From JACCZR01 sp963830065 (lineage in GTDB: Bacteria; Actinomycetota; Thermoleophilia; Solirubrobacterales; Thermoleophilaceae): 64,000 nucleotides of DNA. Shown in pieces: positions 46,743-54,947 of the stretch. The stretch's first letter is position 1. Each line of letters opens with the position of its first letter. Location: NCBI GenBank assembly GCA_963830065.1, contig CAWHLA010000006.1, forward strand, positions 186,001 to 250,000, given 5' to 3'. The translations under genes were made by a program, and so were the position numbers. The notes beneath the pieces were generated by a model. That model saw nothing but the letters and a program-made list of their open reading frames with translations, did not search any database and was not told where the DNA came from.

Positions 46743-47435
46743 GTGAGCAGCGGTGAGCAGACGCTCCGGCTGCTGGCCCGGGTGGAGGTGTTCGCGGGGC
46801 TCGAGCCGCGCGAGCTGGAGCAGCTGGGGCGAGTGGCCGTTCCGCGGTCCTATGAGCGCGGTGAGGTGATCTTCCGCGAGGGCGACGGCGGCGACACGTG
46901 CTACGTGATCCGGACCGGCGCCGTGGCGTTGACCCGCGGCCACGACGACGGTCGCGAGATGACGCTCGCCGAGCTCCGGGCCGGCTCCATGTTCGGAGAG
47001 CTCGCGCTGTTCGGCGGCGAGCTCCGGTCGGCCACCGCGCAGGCGGTCGAGGAGACCGAGGCCGTGGCGCTGTTGGGCTCCGACGTCGAGCGCCTGGTGC
47101 GCTCTCACCCCGACATGGCCCTCGCGATGCTCTCCAGCATGGCCGGCCGCGTGCGGCGCACCAACGAACGCCTGCTGTCGCAGTCCTTCCAGACCGTGCC
47201 CGGCCGGGTCGCGGGGGCCGTGCTCTCCCAGGTCGTCGCGCGGCAGGCCGAGGGTGCCCCCGAGCAGGACGTGCTCGTGCGGGCTACGCAGGCCGAGATC
47301 GCCTCGCTCGCCGGGACGTCGCGAGAGAGCGCGAGCCGCTTCCTCGCCACCCTTGAACGCGAGGGCGTCGTCTCTCTGGGCCGGGGAAAGGTGACGGTGC
47401 ATGAGCCCGCCAGGCTTCGGAACTTCATCCACTAA
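46743..47435 (+). CDS. Crp/Fnr family transcriptional regulator
   Basis: 230 residues. Cyclic-nucleotide-binding beta-roll (YERGEVIFREGDGGDTCYVI, then GSMFGELALFGGELRSATAQ, the phosphate-binding cassette with FGELALFG and Arg-Ser-Ala), the dimer helix, and an HTH_Crp domain (ATQAEIASLAGTSRESASRF). Binds cAMP probably, though the cassette alone does not prove the ligand. GTG start with TAGAGT seven bases upstream: leaderless. Overlaps pcm by 35 bases. Confidence 0.9.
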   Translation: MSSGEQTLRLLARVEVFAGLEPRELEQLGRVAVPRSYERGEVIFREGDGGDTCYVIRTGAVALTRGHDDGREMTLAELRAGSMFGELALFGGELRSATAQAVEETEAVALLGSDVERLVRSHPDMALAMLSSMAGRVRRTNERLLSQSFQTVPGRVAGAVLSQVVARQAEGAPEQDVLVRATQAEIASLAGTSRESASRFLATLEREGVVSLGRGKVTVHEPARLRNFIH

Positions 47436-48048
47436 CGAGCGGGAACGCATGGTCGAGCGCCAGCTTCGGAGGCGCGAGATCACCGATGAGCGGGTGCTGG
47501 AGGCCATGGCCGTGGTGCCGCGCGAGGAGTTCGTGCCCGACGATCTGCGCCGCCAGGCCTACCGCGACGGAGCACTGCGGATAGCGGAGGGCCAGACGAT
47601 CTCCCAGCCCTGGATCGTGGCTCGGATGGCCGAGCTGCTCGACCTCGAGGGGCCCGAGCGCGTGCTCGAGGTCGGCACCGGCTCGGGTTACGCGGCGGCG
47701 GTGCTGTCCCGGCTGTGCTCGCACGTGGTGACCGTGGAGCGCCACGCGTCGCTGGCGCGCGCGGCGGCCGAGACGCTGGCCCGGCTGGGCTACGGCAACG
47801 TGGAGGTCCGTCACGGCGACGGGGCGCGGGGCGTGCCAGACCGCGCGCCCTTCGACGCGATCTCGGTGACCGCCACCGCGGCCGACGAGCCGCCGCGCGC
47901 CCTACGCGACCAAGCCGTGCCCGGAGCGCCGATCGTGCTGCCGCTCCAGCGCAACGGCCGCGAGCTGCTCGTGAGGATCCGCGACACCAGCGTGGAGACC
48001 GTGACGGCCGTGCGCTTCGTGCCGCTGATGGACGGGACCGAGGACTGA
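47401..48048 (+). CDS. pcm: Protein-L-isoaspartate O-methyltransferase
   Basis: 215 residues. RERMVERQLRRREITDERVL is the usual Pcm opening; VLEVGTGSGYAAAVLSRLC is motif I and DAISVTATAADEPPRALRDQ the post-II region. Uses SAM to repair isoaspartyl residues. The start at 47401 overlaps crp; ATG 47449 is the alternative and would trim the RERM motif. Stop TGA overlaps the CTG that begins the NUDIX gene (CTGA). Confidence 0.9.
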   Translation: MSPPGFGTSSTNERERMVERQLRRREITDERVLEAMAVVPREEFVPDDLRRQAYRDGALRIAEGQTISQPWIVARMAELLDLEGPERVLEVGTGSGYAAAVLSRLCSHVVTVERHASLARAAAETLARLGYGNVEVRHGDGARGVPDRAPFDAISVTATAADEPPRALRDQAVPGAPIVLPLQRNGRELLVRIRDTSVETVTAVRFVPLMDGTED

Positions 48049-48464
48049 AGCGGGAGTTCTCCAGCGGCGGGCTGGCCATCCGGCGCTTTCGCGGCCGGCC
48101 CTTCGTGGCGGCGATCGAGCTGACGCGGCGCAAAAAGGTGCTCGCGCTGCCGAAGGGCCACATCGACCCCGGCGAGACGGCCGCCGAGGCCGCGGTGCGC
48201 GAGGTCCGCGAGGAGGCCGGCGTGGACTCCGAGGTCGAGCGGAAGCTCGGCGACGTCAAGTACGTCTACACGTGGGACGGCGAGCGCCGCTTCAAGGTCG
48301 TGAGCTTCTTCCTCTGCCGCTACCGCTCGGGGAGCGTGCGCGATCATGACCACGAGGTGGACGGGGCCGTGTGGCTTCCGCTCGAGGAGGCGCCTCGGCG
48401 GCTCGAGTACGGCGGCGAGCGCGACATGGCACGAAAGGCCATCGAAGCGCTCGGGGATGGATAG
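48045..48464 (+). CDS. NUDIX hydrolase with CTG start
   Basis: 139 residues from CTG 48045. The Nudix box GHIDPGETAAEAAVREVREE is followed by AGV (G-x5-E-x7-REUXEExGU). The N-terminus KREFSSGGLAIRRFRGRP matches ordinary Nudix proteins; the first ATG/GTG/TTG in frame would remove the first two beta strands. Hydrolyses a nucleoside diphosphate linked to X, possibly mutagenic nucleotides or diadenosine polyphosphates. Overlaps pcm by CTGA and lies 14 bases before the ASCH gene. Confidence 0.85.
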   Translation: MKREFSSGGLAIRRFRGRPFVAAIELTRRKKVLALPKGHIDPGETAAEAAVREVREEAGVDSEVERKLGDVKYVYTWDGERRFKVVSFFLCRYRSGSVRDHDHEVDGAVWLPLEEAPRRLEYGGERDMARKAIEALGDG

Positions 48465-48478
48465 GCTGCTGCGCCGCC

Positions 48479-48877
48479 GTGTACGTACTGAATTTCTACT
48501 CGCCGGTCTTCGTCGACCAGCTCAAGAAGGGCCGCAAGACCGCCACCATCCGGCTGGGCGACAAGAGCCGCAAGTACGCCAAGGGCACCGTCGTGCTGGT
48601 CACCGTCGGGTTCCAGCACGCCCCACGTGAGCGCATCTTCGAGGCGGTGATCGACACCGTCGAGGTCAAGCGCGTGTCCGAACTCTCACCCCGCGACATC
48701 GAGCACGACAACCCGGAGTTCCGCCGCCTGGACGAGACCGTCCACTTCTTGGAGCAGATCTACGGCCGCAAGGTCGAGCCCGACGACACGGTCACGATCG
48801 TCCGCTTCTCGCAGATCTCGCAACGGCCGCCGGACATCACCGAGCGCCTGCGCCCGCAGGCGCCGACGCAGAACTAG
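48479..48877 (+). CDS. ASCH domain protein
   Basis: 132 residues. VYVLNFYSPVFVDQLKKGRK followed by TATIRLGDKSRKYAKG is the ASCH/PUA-like RNA-binding fold (TxxxR with KGxxT). Such proteins bind RNA or modified nucleosides; some are ribonucleases or coactivators. GTG start with TAGGCT at 48462-48467, eleven bases upstream. Followed by a convergent methyltransferase gene. Confidence 0.82.
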   Translation: MYVLNFYSPVFVDQLKKGRKTATIRLGDKSRKYAKGTVVLVTVGFQHAPRERIFEAVIDTVEVKRVSELSPRDIEHDNPEFRRLDETVHFLEQIYGRKVEPDDTVTIVRFSQISQRPPDITERLRPQAPTQN

Positions 48878-48909
48878 AGGGGCCGGCAGAAGCCGGGCCC
48901 CGCGGCGGA

Positions 48910-49707
48910 CTACTCCGTGCCGTCCATCCAGGCTTCGGGGACGTCGCCCTGCTTGCGGGCGATGAAGATCCGGTAGTCCAGCGGCTCGCCGGCGGTCGAC
49001 AAGCGGTGCTGGTAGGTCATGCCCGCCTTCATCTCGATCGCGCCCTCGTTGGTCATGTGGCCGATCAGCCGCGAGAAGCCGCTGCTCTCGCCCTCCTGGA
49101 GGAACTCCTCCTTGATGTTGAAGGCGATCCAGCCATCGTCGAGGACGAGGTTGAAGGCCTCCGCGAACGCGCGGGTCGGGATGTCGCCGAAGCCCAGCGC
49201 GGCCACGCAGACCAGCGTGTTGAACTGGCGGCCCTCGAGCTCGGAGCGCGCGGCCGGCGGAATCTCGGTGAGGTCGAGCACGTGGTACTTGTCGTACACG
49301 TCCGGACGATCTCGCTCGGCGGCCTGAGCGGCCTCCTCGATGATGTCCACGCCGACGATGGTGTCGGCGCCAAGCTTGGCCAGCTCCTCGCCCACCATGC
49401 CGTTGCCGGCGCCGACGTCGAAGACCCTCAGGTCCTCGGACTCGAGGTTCTCGGAGGCGAGCACCTCGCCCAGCAGGCCGGTGACGACCTGGGGCGACTG
49501 GCACATGAGCTCGTCGTAGAAGATCTGCTCGTAGAGACCGGGGATCTCGTAGAGCTTGTCGTAGTCGTGAAAGCGGAACCGCGTGAGCTTGCCGCTGCCG
49601 TTGAGGCCGATCTCGGCCCACTCCTGGTCCTGGTCGACCCCCCTGCCCTCGGAGGGGAAGCGGATGTCGTACTTCGGACGTACGTCGGCAGTTTTCATGT
49701 CGGCCAC
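48910..49707 (-). CDS. Class I SAM-dependent methyltransferase
   Basis: 265 residues. Motif I VFDVGAGNGMVGEELAKLGA, acidic VGVDIIEEAAQAAERD, motif II LVCVAALGFGDIPTRAFA. It has an N-terminal FHDYDKLYEIPGLYEQIFYD extension, a pattern found in large actinobacterial methyltransferases. Preceded by AAGGAGG in its leader (49714-49720). Not obviously a ribosomal or DNA enzyme; substrate unknown. The cluster with ASCH, NUDIX and pcm suggests repair or nucleotide housekeeping (inference). Confidence 0.85.
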   Translation of the reverse strand: MADMKTADVRPKYDIRFPSEGRGVDQDQEWAEIGLNGSGKLTRFRFHDYDKLYEIPGLYEQIFYDELMCQSPQVVTGLLGEVLASENLESEDLRVFDVGAGNGMVGEELAKLGADTIVGVDIIEEAAQAAERDRPDVYDKYHVLDLTEIPPAARSELEGRQFNTLVCVAALGFGDIPTRAFAEAFNLVLDDGWIAFNIKEEFLQEGESSGFSRLIGHMTNEGAIEMKAGMTYQHRLSTAGEPLDYRIFIARKQGDVPEAWMDGTE

Positions 49708-49856
49708 GTTCGGTTCAGCCTCCTTGGTCGGGGTCAGGCGTCCGGGCGGGTCAGCGGCGTATCGCGCACGGCCGGCATGGCGGCCCTGACCCGTCTAGGC
49801 GGGGATGATACCCGGATTCGGTTGGTTCAAAAGCGCCGGCCCCTTCGGGGCGGGGA

Positions 49857-49883
49857 TTGGCACTCTCGTTGCTAGAGTGCCAA
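49857..49883 (+). promoter_or_regulatory. CIRCE operator upstream of groESL
   Basis: Perfect 9-bp inverted repeat TTGGCACTC (49857-49865) and GAGTGCCAA (49875-49883) with a 9-base spacer. This is the CIRCE element, with the usual TTAGCACTC arm carrying G at the third and fourth positions. The HrcA repressor acting on it is not encoded in the window. Confidence 0.93.
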
Positions 49884-49920
49884 GCTCGCTCAAGACAAAC
49901 CAGGACCGGAGGTCTAGTCC

Positions 49921-50211
49921 ATGAAGTTGAAGCCTCTCGGCGATCGTCTGATCGTCCAGGCTCTCGAGGAGGAAGAGACGACTGCCAGCGGCATCGTCCT
50001 CCCCGACACCGCCAAGGAAAAGCCCCAGCGGGGCAAGGTCCTAGCCGTCGGCGACGGCAAGTGGGACGACGAGGGTGACAAGCGCATCCCTCTGGACGTC
50101 TCGGAGGGGGACGAGGTCCTCTACTCCAAGTACGGCGGCACCGAGGTGACCGTGGAGGGCGACGACCTGCTCGTCCTGCGCGAGTCCGACGTGCTCGCCA
50201 AGGTCGCCTAA
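49921..50211 (+). CDS. groES: Co-chaperonin GroES
   Basis: 96 residues. KLKPLGDRLIVQALEEEETT, a mobile loop with TTASGIVLPDTAKEKPQRGK, and GDEVLYSKYGGTEVTVEGDD. The cap of the GroEL cage; cytoplasmic. ATG preceded by CGGAGGTCTAGTCC. First gene of the CIRCE-controlled operon, 25 bases before groEL. Confidence 0.98.
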   Translation: MKLKPLGDRLIVQALEEEETTASGIVLPDTAKEKPQRGKVLAVGDGKWDDEGDKRIPLDVSEGDEVLYSKYGGTEVTVEGDDLLVLRESDVLAKVA

Positions 50212-50236
50212 CCAAGCTTTAGGAGGAACGCAGAAC

Positions 50237-51862
50237 ATGGCTCACAAGGAGCTGAAGTACGCACAGGAGGCTCGCGCTTCGCTGCAAGACGGCGTCGACG
50301 CGGTAGCCAACGCAGTGAAGGTCACGCTCGGTCCCAAGGGCCGCTACGTGGTCCTCGACAAGAAGTTCGGCGCCCCGACCATCACGAACGACGGCGTGAC
50401 CATCGCGCGTGAGATCGAGGTCGAGGACGTCTTCGAGAACCAAGGCGCCCAGCTCGTCCGCGAGGTGGCCACCGCCACCAACGACGTAGCGGGCGACGGC
50501 ACCACCACCGCGACCCTGCTCGCGCAGATCATCGTGCGGCAGGGCCTGCAGAACGTGGCCGCCGGGGCCAATCCCCTCGGCCTGCGCCGCGGCATCGAGG
50601 CCGCCGTTCAGCAGGTGACCGACAACATCGCCGAGCAGTCGACGGAGGTGTCGGGCAAGGAGCAGATCTCGCGCGTGGCGGCCATCTCGGCGGCCGACGA
50701 CGAGATCGGCGAGGTCATCGCCGACGCCATCGACAAGGTGGGCAAGGACGGCGTGGTCAACGTCGAGGAGGGCCAGACCTTCGGGATGGACCTCGAGTTC
50801 ACCGAGGGGATGCAGTTCGACAAGGGCTACATCTCGCCCTACATGGTCACCGACCAGGACCGCATGGAGGCGACGCTCGAGGACCCCTACATCCTCATCG
50901 CCAACTCCAAGATCGGCTCGGTACGGGACGTGCTGCCGGTGCTCGAGCAGGTGATCCAGTCGGGCAAGCCGATCCTGGTCATCGCCGAGGACGTGGAGGG
51001 CGAGTCGCTCGCCACCTTCGTGGTCAACAAGCTCCGTGGCACCTTCACCGGCGTCGCGGTCAAGGCCCCCGGCTTCGGCGATCGCCGCAAGCGCATGCTG
51101 GAGGACATCTCGATCCTCACCGGCGGCGAGGTGATCACCGAGGAGATGGGCCTCAAGCTGGAGAACACCCAGCTGAGCCAGCTCGGGCGTGCCCGCCGCG
51201 TCGTGGTGACGAAGGACACCACCACGGTCGTGGACGGTGCGGGTGATACGGAGGCCATCAAGGGCCGCATCAACCAGATCAAGAACGAGATCGACAACAC
51301 CGACTCGGACTTCGATCGCGAAAAGCTCCAAGAGCGTCTGGCCAAGCTGGCCGGCGGTGTGGCCGTCGTGAAGGTCGGCGCGGCCACCGAGACGGAGATG
51401 AAGGAGAAGAAGCACCGCGTCGAGGACGCGCTGCAGGCCACCCGCGCCGCCCTCGAGGAGGGCATCGTGCCGGGCGGCGGCGTGGCGCTCCTGCGGGCGG
51501 CCGAGTCGGTCCAGCCGGATGCGCTCGGGCCCGACGAGCAGACGGGGGCCAAGATCATCCTCCGCGCGCTCGAGGAGCCCGTCCGTCAGCTTGCCGACAA
51601 CGCCGGCCTGGAGGGGTCGGTCGTGGTCAACGAGGTGCGCAACTCCGCGAAGGGCCACGGGCTCAACGCGGACACGGGCGAGGTGGTCGACCTCGTCGAG
51701 GCCGGCGTGATCGACCCCGCCATGGTCACGCGCTCGGCGCTGCAGAACGCCGCGTCGATCGCGAAGAACATCCTCACCACCGAGGCGATCGTGGCCGAGA
51801 TCCCGGACAAGGAGCCCGCCGGTGCCGCAGGCGGCATGCCCGACATGGGCGGCATGATGTAA
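50237..51862 (+). CDS. groEL: Chaperonin GroEL
   Basis: 541 residues. Apical and equatorial signatures VTLGPKGRYVVLDKKFGAPT, GDGTTTATLLAQ (ATP site with catalytic Asp), GYISPYMVTD, and the C-terminus GGMPDMGGMM. Folds proteins with GroES. ATG follows AGGAGG (50220-50225). Only one groEL is present in the window and the glycine/methionine tail is the usual folding-competent type. Terminated by the hairpin at 51890. Confidence 0.98.
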   Translation: MAHKELKYAQEARASLQDGVDAVANAVKVTLGPKGRYVVLDKKFGAPTITNDGVTIAREIEVEDVFENQGAQLVREVATATNDVAGDGTTTATLLAQIIVRQGLQNVAAGANPLGLRRGIEAAVQQVTDNIAEQSTEVSGKEQISRVAAISAADDEIGEVIADAIDKVGKDGVVNVEEGQTFGMDLEFTEGMQFDKGYISPYMVTDQDRMEATLEDPYILIANSKIGSVRDVLPVLEQVIQSGKPILVIAEDVEGESLATFVVNKLRGTFTGVAVKAPGFGDRRKRMLEDISILTGGEVITEEMGLKLENTQLSQLGRARRVVVTKDTTTVVDGAGDTEAIKGRINQIKNEIDNTDSDFDREKLQERLAKLAGGVAVVKVGAATETEMKEKKHRVEDALQATRAALEEGIVPGGGVALLRAAESVQPDALGPDEQTGAKIILRALEEPVRQLADNAGLEGSVVVNEVRNSAKGHGLNADTGEVVDLVEAGVIDPAMVTRSALQNAASIAKNILTTEAIVAEIPDKEPAGAAGGMPDMGGMM

Positions 51863-51889
51863 GGAGCGCTCAGCGCTTCCGCAGTACGA

Positions 51890-51911
51890 GGGCCCCGCTT
51901 CGGCGGGGCCC
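51890..51911 (+). terminator. groEL terminator
   Basis: GGGCCCCGC (51890-51898), loop TTCG, GCGGGGCCC (51903-51911): a 9-bp stem followed by TTCGTCGTTCC. The stem lies 28 bases after the groEL stop. Weakly T-rich tail, usual for this GC content. Confidence 0.75.
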
Positions 51912-51951
51912 TTCGTCGTTCCGGGGGGTTTTGCCCCTGTCCGCGTTCTGA

Positions 51952-51957
51952 TAAAGT
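51952..51957 (+). promoter_or_regulatory. -10 box (TAAAGT) before ECF sigma gene
   Basis: In the AT-rich stretch TCTGATAAAGTTCC, ending ten bases before the GTG at 51968. Consistent with leaderless transcription. Confidence 0.45.
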
Positions 51958-51967
51958 TCCACAGACT

Positions 51968-52492
51968 GTGGAGAAAAACCTCAACACATCAGGCGGGTTC
52001 GACGTCTCATACGAAGAGCTCCGCCCCCTCGCTGTGGCTGCCGCACAACGCGTCCTCAGGGATCAGGCAGCAGCCGAAGACGTGGCCCAGGACGTGTTCA
52101 TCGCCCTCTGGCGCAACCCCAAGGCGTATGACCCCAAGCGTGGGTCGCTGCGCTCCTACGTGTCGCTGATGGCTCGCAGCCGGGCGCTCGACCGCTGGCG
52201 CACACGCCAGGCCCGCGAGGCCGCGGTGGATCGCTCTGCCGCCGAACTGCGGGTCAGCCACGCCGACGCCGAGAGCGCCGCCGAGCCGGTCCTGCGCCGC
52301 GACCGATCGCGCCGGATCCTGCACGCCCTGGACGCCCTCCCCGGCGAACAGCGCGAGGCCGTGCTGCTCGCCTTCGGTCGAGGGCTGACCGCGCAGGAGA
52401 TCGCCAGCGCGATCGGGGTGCCGCTCGGGACAGCGAAGAGCCGTGTGCGCCTGGGCCTGCAGAAGGCCCGCTCCGAGTTGCAAGCTGCGTAG
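51968..52492 (+). CDS. ECF RNA polymerase sigma factor
   Basis: 174 residues. Region 2 DQAAAEDVAQDVFIALWRNP and SYVSLMARSRALDRWRTRQA; region 4 EAVLLAFGRGLTAQEIASAI, then VPLGTAKSRVRLGLQKARSE, typical SigK/SigM-like helix-turn-helix. No adjacent anti-sigma gene. Possibly regulated at the transcription level or by a distant partner. The GTG start is supported by a -10 box. Confidence 0.9.
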   Translation: MEKNLNTSGGFDVSYEELRPLAVAAAQRVLRDQAAAEDVAQDVFIALWRNPKAYDPKRGSLRSYVSLMARSRALDRWRTRQAREAAVDRSAAELRVSHADAESAAEPVLRRDRSRRILHALDALPGEQREAVLLAFGRGLTAQEIASAIGVPLGTAKSRVRLGLQKARSELQAA

Positions 52493-52546
52493 CTGGCGCC
52501 CTCGCCGCCATCCGGGCGCCCAGTCCGGACCGTAGTGTCCTCAGAG

Positions 52547-53431
52547 ATGGAGGGACACGCGGATACGGCCTGGCTTACGCCACGCGAGGTGGCGCGCCGG
52601 ACCGGCTTGTCGCCCGCGACCTTGAGGATCTGGGAAGAGCGGCACGACTTTCCGCGCCCGGAGCGACTGCCCAGCGGCCACCGGCGCTACTCCGCCGAGG
52701 AGGTGGAGCGGCTGCTGGAAGTCGTGCGCGAACGCGACGAGGGCCGTTCTCTGTCTGCCGCGGTGGAGCGGGTGCTCAGCGCCGAGCCGGCCCAGGACGA
52801 GTCCGTGTTCGCCGGCCTGCGCCGCAAGCGGCCCGACCTGATCCCCTACCTGCTCGCCAAGCGCACGCTGATCGCGCTCTCACACGCGATCGAGGACGAG
52901 TCCTGCGCCCGGGCCGACCAGGGCCTGATCATGGGCGCCTTCCAGCACGAGCGCTTCTACCGGCAGGCCGAGCCGCGCTGGCGCGAGCTGGCCCGGACCG
53001 CCGACGCCGCCGTCGCCTTCGCCGACTTTCCCGAGCTGACCGAACGAGAGGGGATGCCGACCGAAGTCCCGATCGATCGCTCGGGGCCGGTGGGCCGCGA
53101 GTGGAGCCTGATCTGCGACGGGCCCGACTACTCAGCCTGCCTGTCGGCCTGGGAACGACCCGGGCAGGACACGGCGACCGACGGCGACCGCCTGTTCGAG
53201 ACCATCTGGACCGTCGAGCCCCCGCTGGTGCGCGACGCGTCTCGGATCGCGGCCGGCCTTGCGGCTCATACCGCGCCGGAGGTGAGCGCCGCGCTGACCG
53301 AGGACCTCGTCACCCGGCCGTTGTCGTCACACGACACTCGCGTGGGCGACGTCACCGCGCTCACCAGCCGGATGGTCGCCTACCTGTCGGGCGACTCGGA
53401 GCCTATGCAGCTCCGAGCACCGCACTCATAG
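52547..53431 (+). CDS. MerR-family regulator with DICT sensory domain
   Basis: 294 residues from ATG 52547. MerR HTH: WLTPREVARRTGLSPATLRI, then WEERHDFPRPERLPSGHRRY. The middle and C-terminal region (DLIPYLLAKRTLIALSHAIE, QHERFYRQAEPRWRELARTA) fits the DICT domain that joins MerR or cyclase outputs in actinobacteria and is thought to sense light or redox (family knowledge, weak). TAGTGT (52533-52538) is eight bases from the ATG. The convergent neighbour overlaps its 3' end by 29 bases. Confidence 0.85.
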   Translation: MEGHADTAWLTPREVARRTGLSPATLRIWEERHDFPRPERLPSGHRRYSAEEVERLLEVVRERDEGRSLSAAVERVLSAEPAQDESVFAGLRRKRPDLIPYLLAKRTLIALSHAIEDESCARADQGLIMGAFQHERFYRQAEPRWRELARTADAAVAFADFPELTEREGMPTEVPIDRSGPVGREWSLICDGPDYSACLSAWERPGQDTATDGDRLFETIWTVEPPLVRDASRIAAGLAAHTAPEVSAALTEDLVTRPLSSHDTRVGDVTALTSRMVAYLSGDSEPMQLRAPHS

Positions 53432-54269
53432 CCCGGGGCCTCACGCCAAGGGACTCCGCGTCGGAGGTGCCGCGGGCGCTGGTCATCGGCTCCTCGAGCA
53501 GTTCGACCTCCTCCCGAGTGGCGAACGCAGCCGGCCCCGAGATCTGCTCCACCGCCCGCAGCCCCGCCCGCACAGCGGGCATGGGCACGTGGAGCAGCGG
53601 CCGGGGGCCGAGCGCCGTGCGCACGATGTCGTCGTAGGACAGCGTGTCCGGTCCTACCAGCTCGTAGCGGCCGGGCCCATTGCCGTCGGCGGCAAGCGCC
53701 CGGGCCACGCAGTCGGCCACGTCCTCGGCCCAGATGGGCTGGAACAGCGCCCGGCCGCGGCCGGCGATCGGCACCAGGGGCAACAGCGCCATGCGGTGGA
53801 GCAGGGTCATCCAGGGGTCGTCGGGGGCGTAGACGATCGACGGCTCGAACACGTGGGTCTCGAGGCTCGAGCGCTCCACGGCGTCGCGGGCCAGGGCCTT
53901 GGAGCGCATGAAGCGGGTCCGCGATGCCGGGCTCGCGCCCAGAGCGGAGAAGAACAGGAACCGGGACGCCCCGCCGCGCTCGGCGGCCCGCACCAGCCGC
54001 AGCGTGGCCACCGCGGAGAGCTCCTCGATCGAGCCCCGCGGCTGGTCTCGGATCGAGGCAGCCAGGTGGATGACGGTGTCCACCCCGCGCAGGGCGTTGC
54101 GAAACGAGGCGGGGTCCCCGAGGTCGCCCAGCGCCAGCTGGACGCGCACCCGCTCTCCCCCCAGCCGCTTGGGGTCGCGCACCAGGCAGCGAACGGACTC
54201 CCCCGAGGCCACAAGGCGTCGCAGAAGCGCCGAACCCACGGTGCCCGTCGCGCCGGTGAGCAGGATCAC
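53403..54269 (-). CDS. NAD(P)-binding atypical SDR (NmrA/complex-I-39kDa-like)
   Basis: 288 residues. ILLTGATGTVGSALLRRLVA is the dinucleotide motif, followed by VIHLAAS and FLFFSALGAS, and PIWAEDVADCVARALAADGN (a common motif in NmrA/NDUFA9-like proteins). No Tyr-x-x-x-Lys catalytic pair, so a redox-sensing or reductase role is uncertain. GTG start with AACATA (54276-54281, TATGTT on minus) six bases upstream. Confidence 0.85.
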   Translation of the reverse strand: MILLTGATGTVGSALLRRLVASGESVRCLVRDPKRLGGERVRVQLALGDLGDPASFRNALRGVDTVIHLAASIRDQPRGSIEELSAVATLRLVRAAERGGASRFLFFSALGASPASRTRFMRSKALARDAVERSSLETHVFEPSIVYAPDDPWMTLLHRMALLPLVPIAGRGRALFQPIWAEDVADCVARALAADGNGPGRYELVGPDTLSYDDIVRTALGPRPLLHVPMPAVRAGLRAVEQISGPAAFATREEVELLEEPMTSARGTSDAESLGVRPRAMSAVLGAA

Positions 54270-54302
54270 GCCAGCAACATAGCCCCCCCTGATGGCCCTG
54301 GA

Positions 54303-54308
54303 TAGAAT
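54303..54308 (+). promoter_or_regulatory. -10 box (TAGAAT) before ferredoxin gene
   Basis: Ten bases upstream of ATG 54319; supports this start rather than the frame's earlier codon at 54292. Confidence 0.45.
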
Positions 54309-54318
54309 GCCCCGCCCT

Positions 54319-54585
54319 ATGGCCTACGTCATCGCGGAACCATGCATCGGGCAGAAGGACAACTCGTGCGTCGAGGTCTGTCCGGTTGACTGCATCCACC
54401 CCACCCCGGACGAGCCCGACTACGACCAGGTCGAGCAGCTCTACATCGATCCCGAGGAGTGCATCGACTGTGATGCCTGTGTGGAGGCCTGCCCGGTCGA
54501 CGCATGCTTCGCCGAGGACCAGCTCCCCGACGAGTGGAACAAGTTCGTCGACGTGAACGCGCAGTACTTCCAGAGCGCCTCGTAG
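54319..54585 (+). CDS. fdxA: Ferredoxin, 3Fe-4S/4Fe-4S (7Fe) type
   Basis: 88 residues. AEPCIGQKDNSCVEVCPVDC holds the Cys set for a 3Fe-4S and part of a 4Fe-4S cluster; ECIDCDACVEACPVDACFAE supplies the other. The spacing CxxxxxxxC in the first motif matches FdxA-type seven-iron ferredoxins of actinobacteria. A soluble electron carrier, for example to P450s or NADPH reductases. The C-terminal helix DEWNKFVDVNAQYF is family typical. Confidence 0.93.
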   Translation: MAYVIAEPCIGQKDNSCVEVCPVDCIHPTPDEPDYDQVEQLYIDPEECIDCDACVEACPVDACFAEDQLPDEWNKFVDVNAQYFQSAS

Positions 54586-54773
54586 CCGTCCTCGAGGCCG
54601 AGCTGGAGCTGGACCCGGGCACCGACCCCGCGGCTCCCGGTGCTGCCGTGACCGTGGAGCTCTGCGGCCACTGGGACCACGAGGGACCCTGCCGCTGGCC
54701 CCCTGCGCGGCGGAGCCGGCTCGCGGGTCGTGTCGGTCAGCTAAGTCGGCGGGGCGGGTGGAGCACGCTTGGT
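54586..54773 (+). other. Probable remnant: start of a small Cys/His-containing protein
   Basis: Directly after the ferredoxin stop, one frame reads AVLEAELELDPGTDPAAPGA, then VTVELCGHWDHEGPCRWP before losing protein-like character. The C-G-H-W-x-H-x-G-P-C-R-W-P block looks like a conserved short motif in small actinobacterial proteins (recognition weak), but no start codon or full-length partner is found. It is either a truncated gene or chance. From 54705 on there is nothing coding up to the hairpin at 54774. Confidence 0.3.
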
Positions 54774-54821
54774 CTCCTGAAAAGTCCTCAGCCGCCTGAG
54801 GACTTTGTCGGAAGGTGTGTG
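54774..54821. repeat. Dispersed hairpin element, copy B (probable bidirectional terminator)
   Basis: AAAGTCCTCAG (54781-54791), loop CCGC, CTGAGGACTTT (54796-54806): a perfect 11-bp stem with A-run/T-run ends, followed by GGAAGGTGTGTG as in copy A at 33011. It lies between the convergent ferredoxin and Mrp genes. The 54822-54947 remainder holds nothing else recognisable. Confidence 0.65.
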
Positions 54822-54947
54822 CGCTTCGCTGGCCGCGCCGGGGTCCCGACGTCCGAGAGGAAGACCCAGTCGCCGGTGCCCGATTCCCTTAGTCGCTGCC
54901 GTTTTCGGGCGCGACGGGCTGCGATCCCGCCGGGCGCTGAGCGCCCG

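Noticed and set aside
48910..49707. Methyltransferase considered as a 16S rRNA or DNA methylase
   Set aside because: It lacks the NPPY/DPPY motif of N-methylases and the FxGxG/RNA-binding features; only a generic SAM fold can be claimed.
51890..51960. Second promoter for the ECF sigma inside the groEL terminator
   Set aside because: No -35/-10 pair fits within the stem; the TAAAGT box after it explains the start sufficiently.
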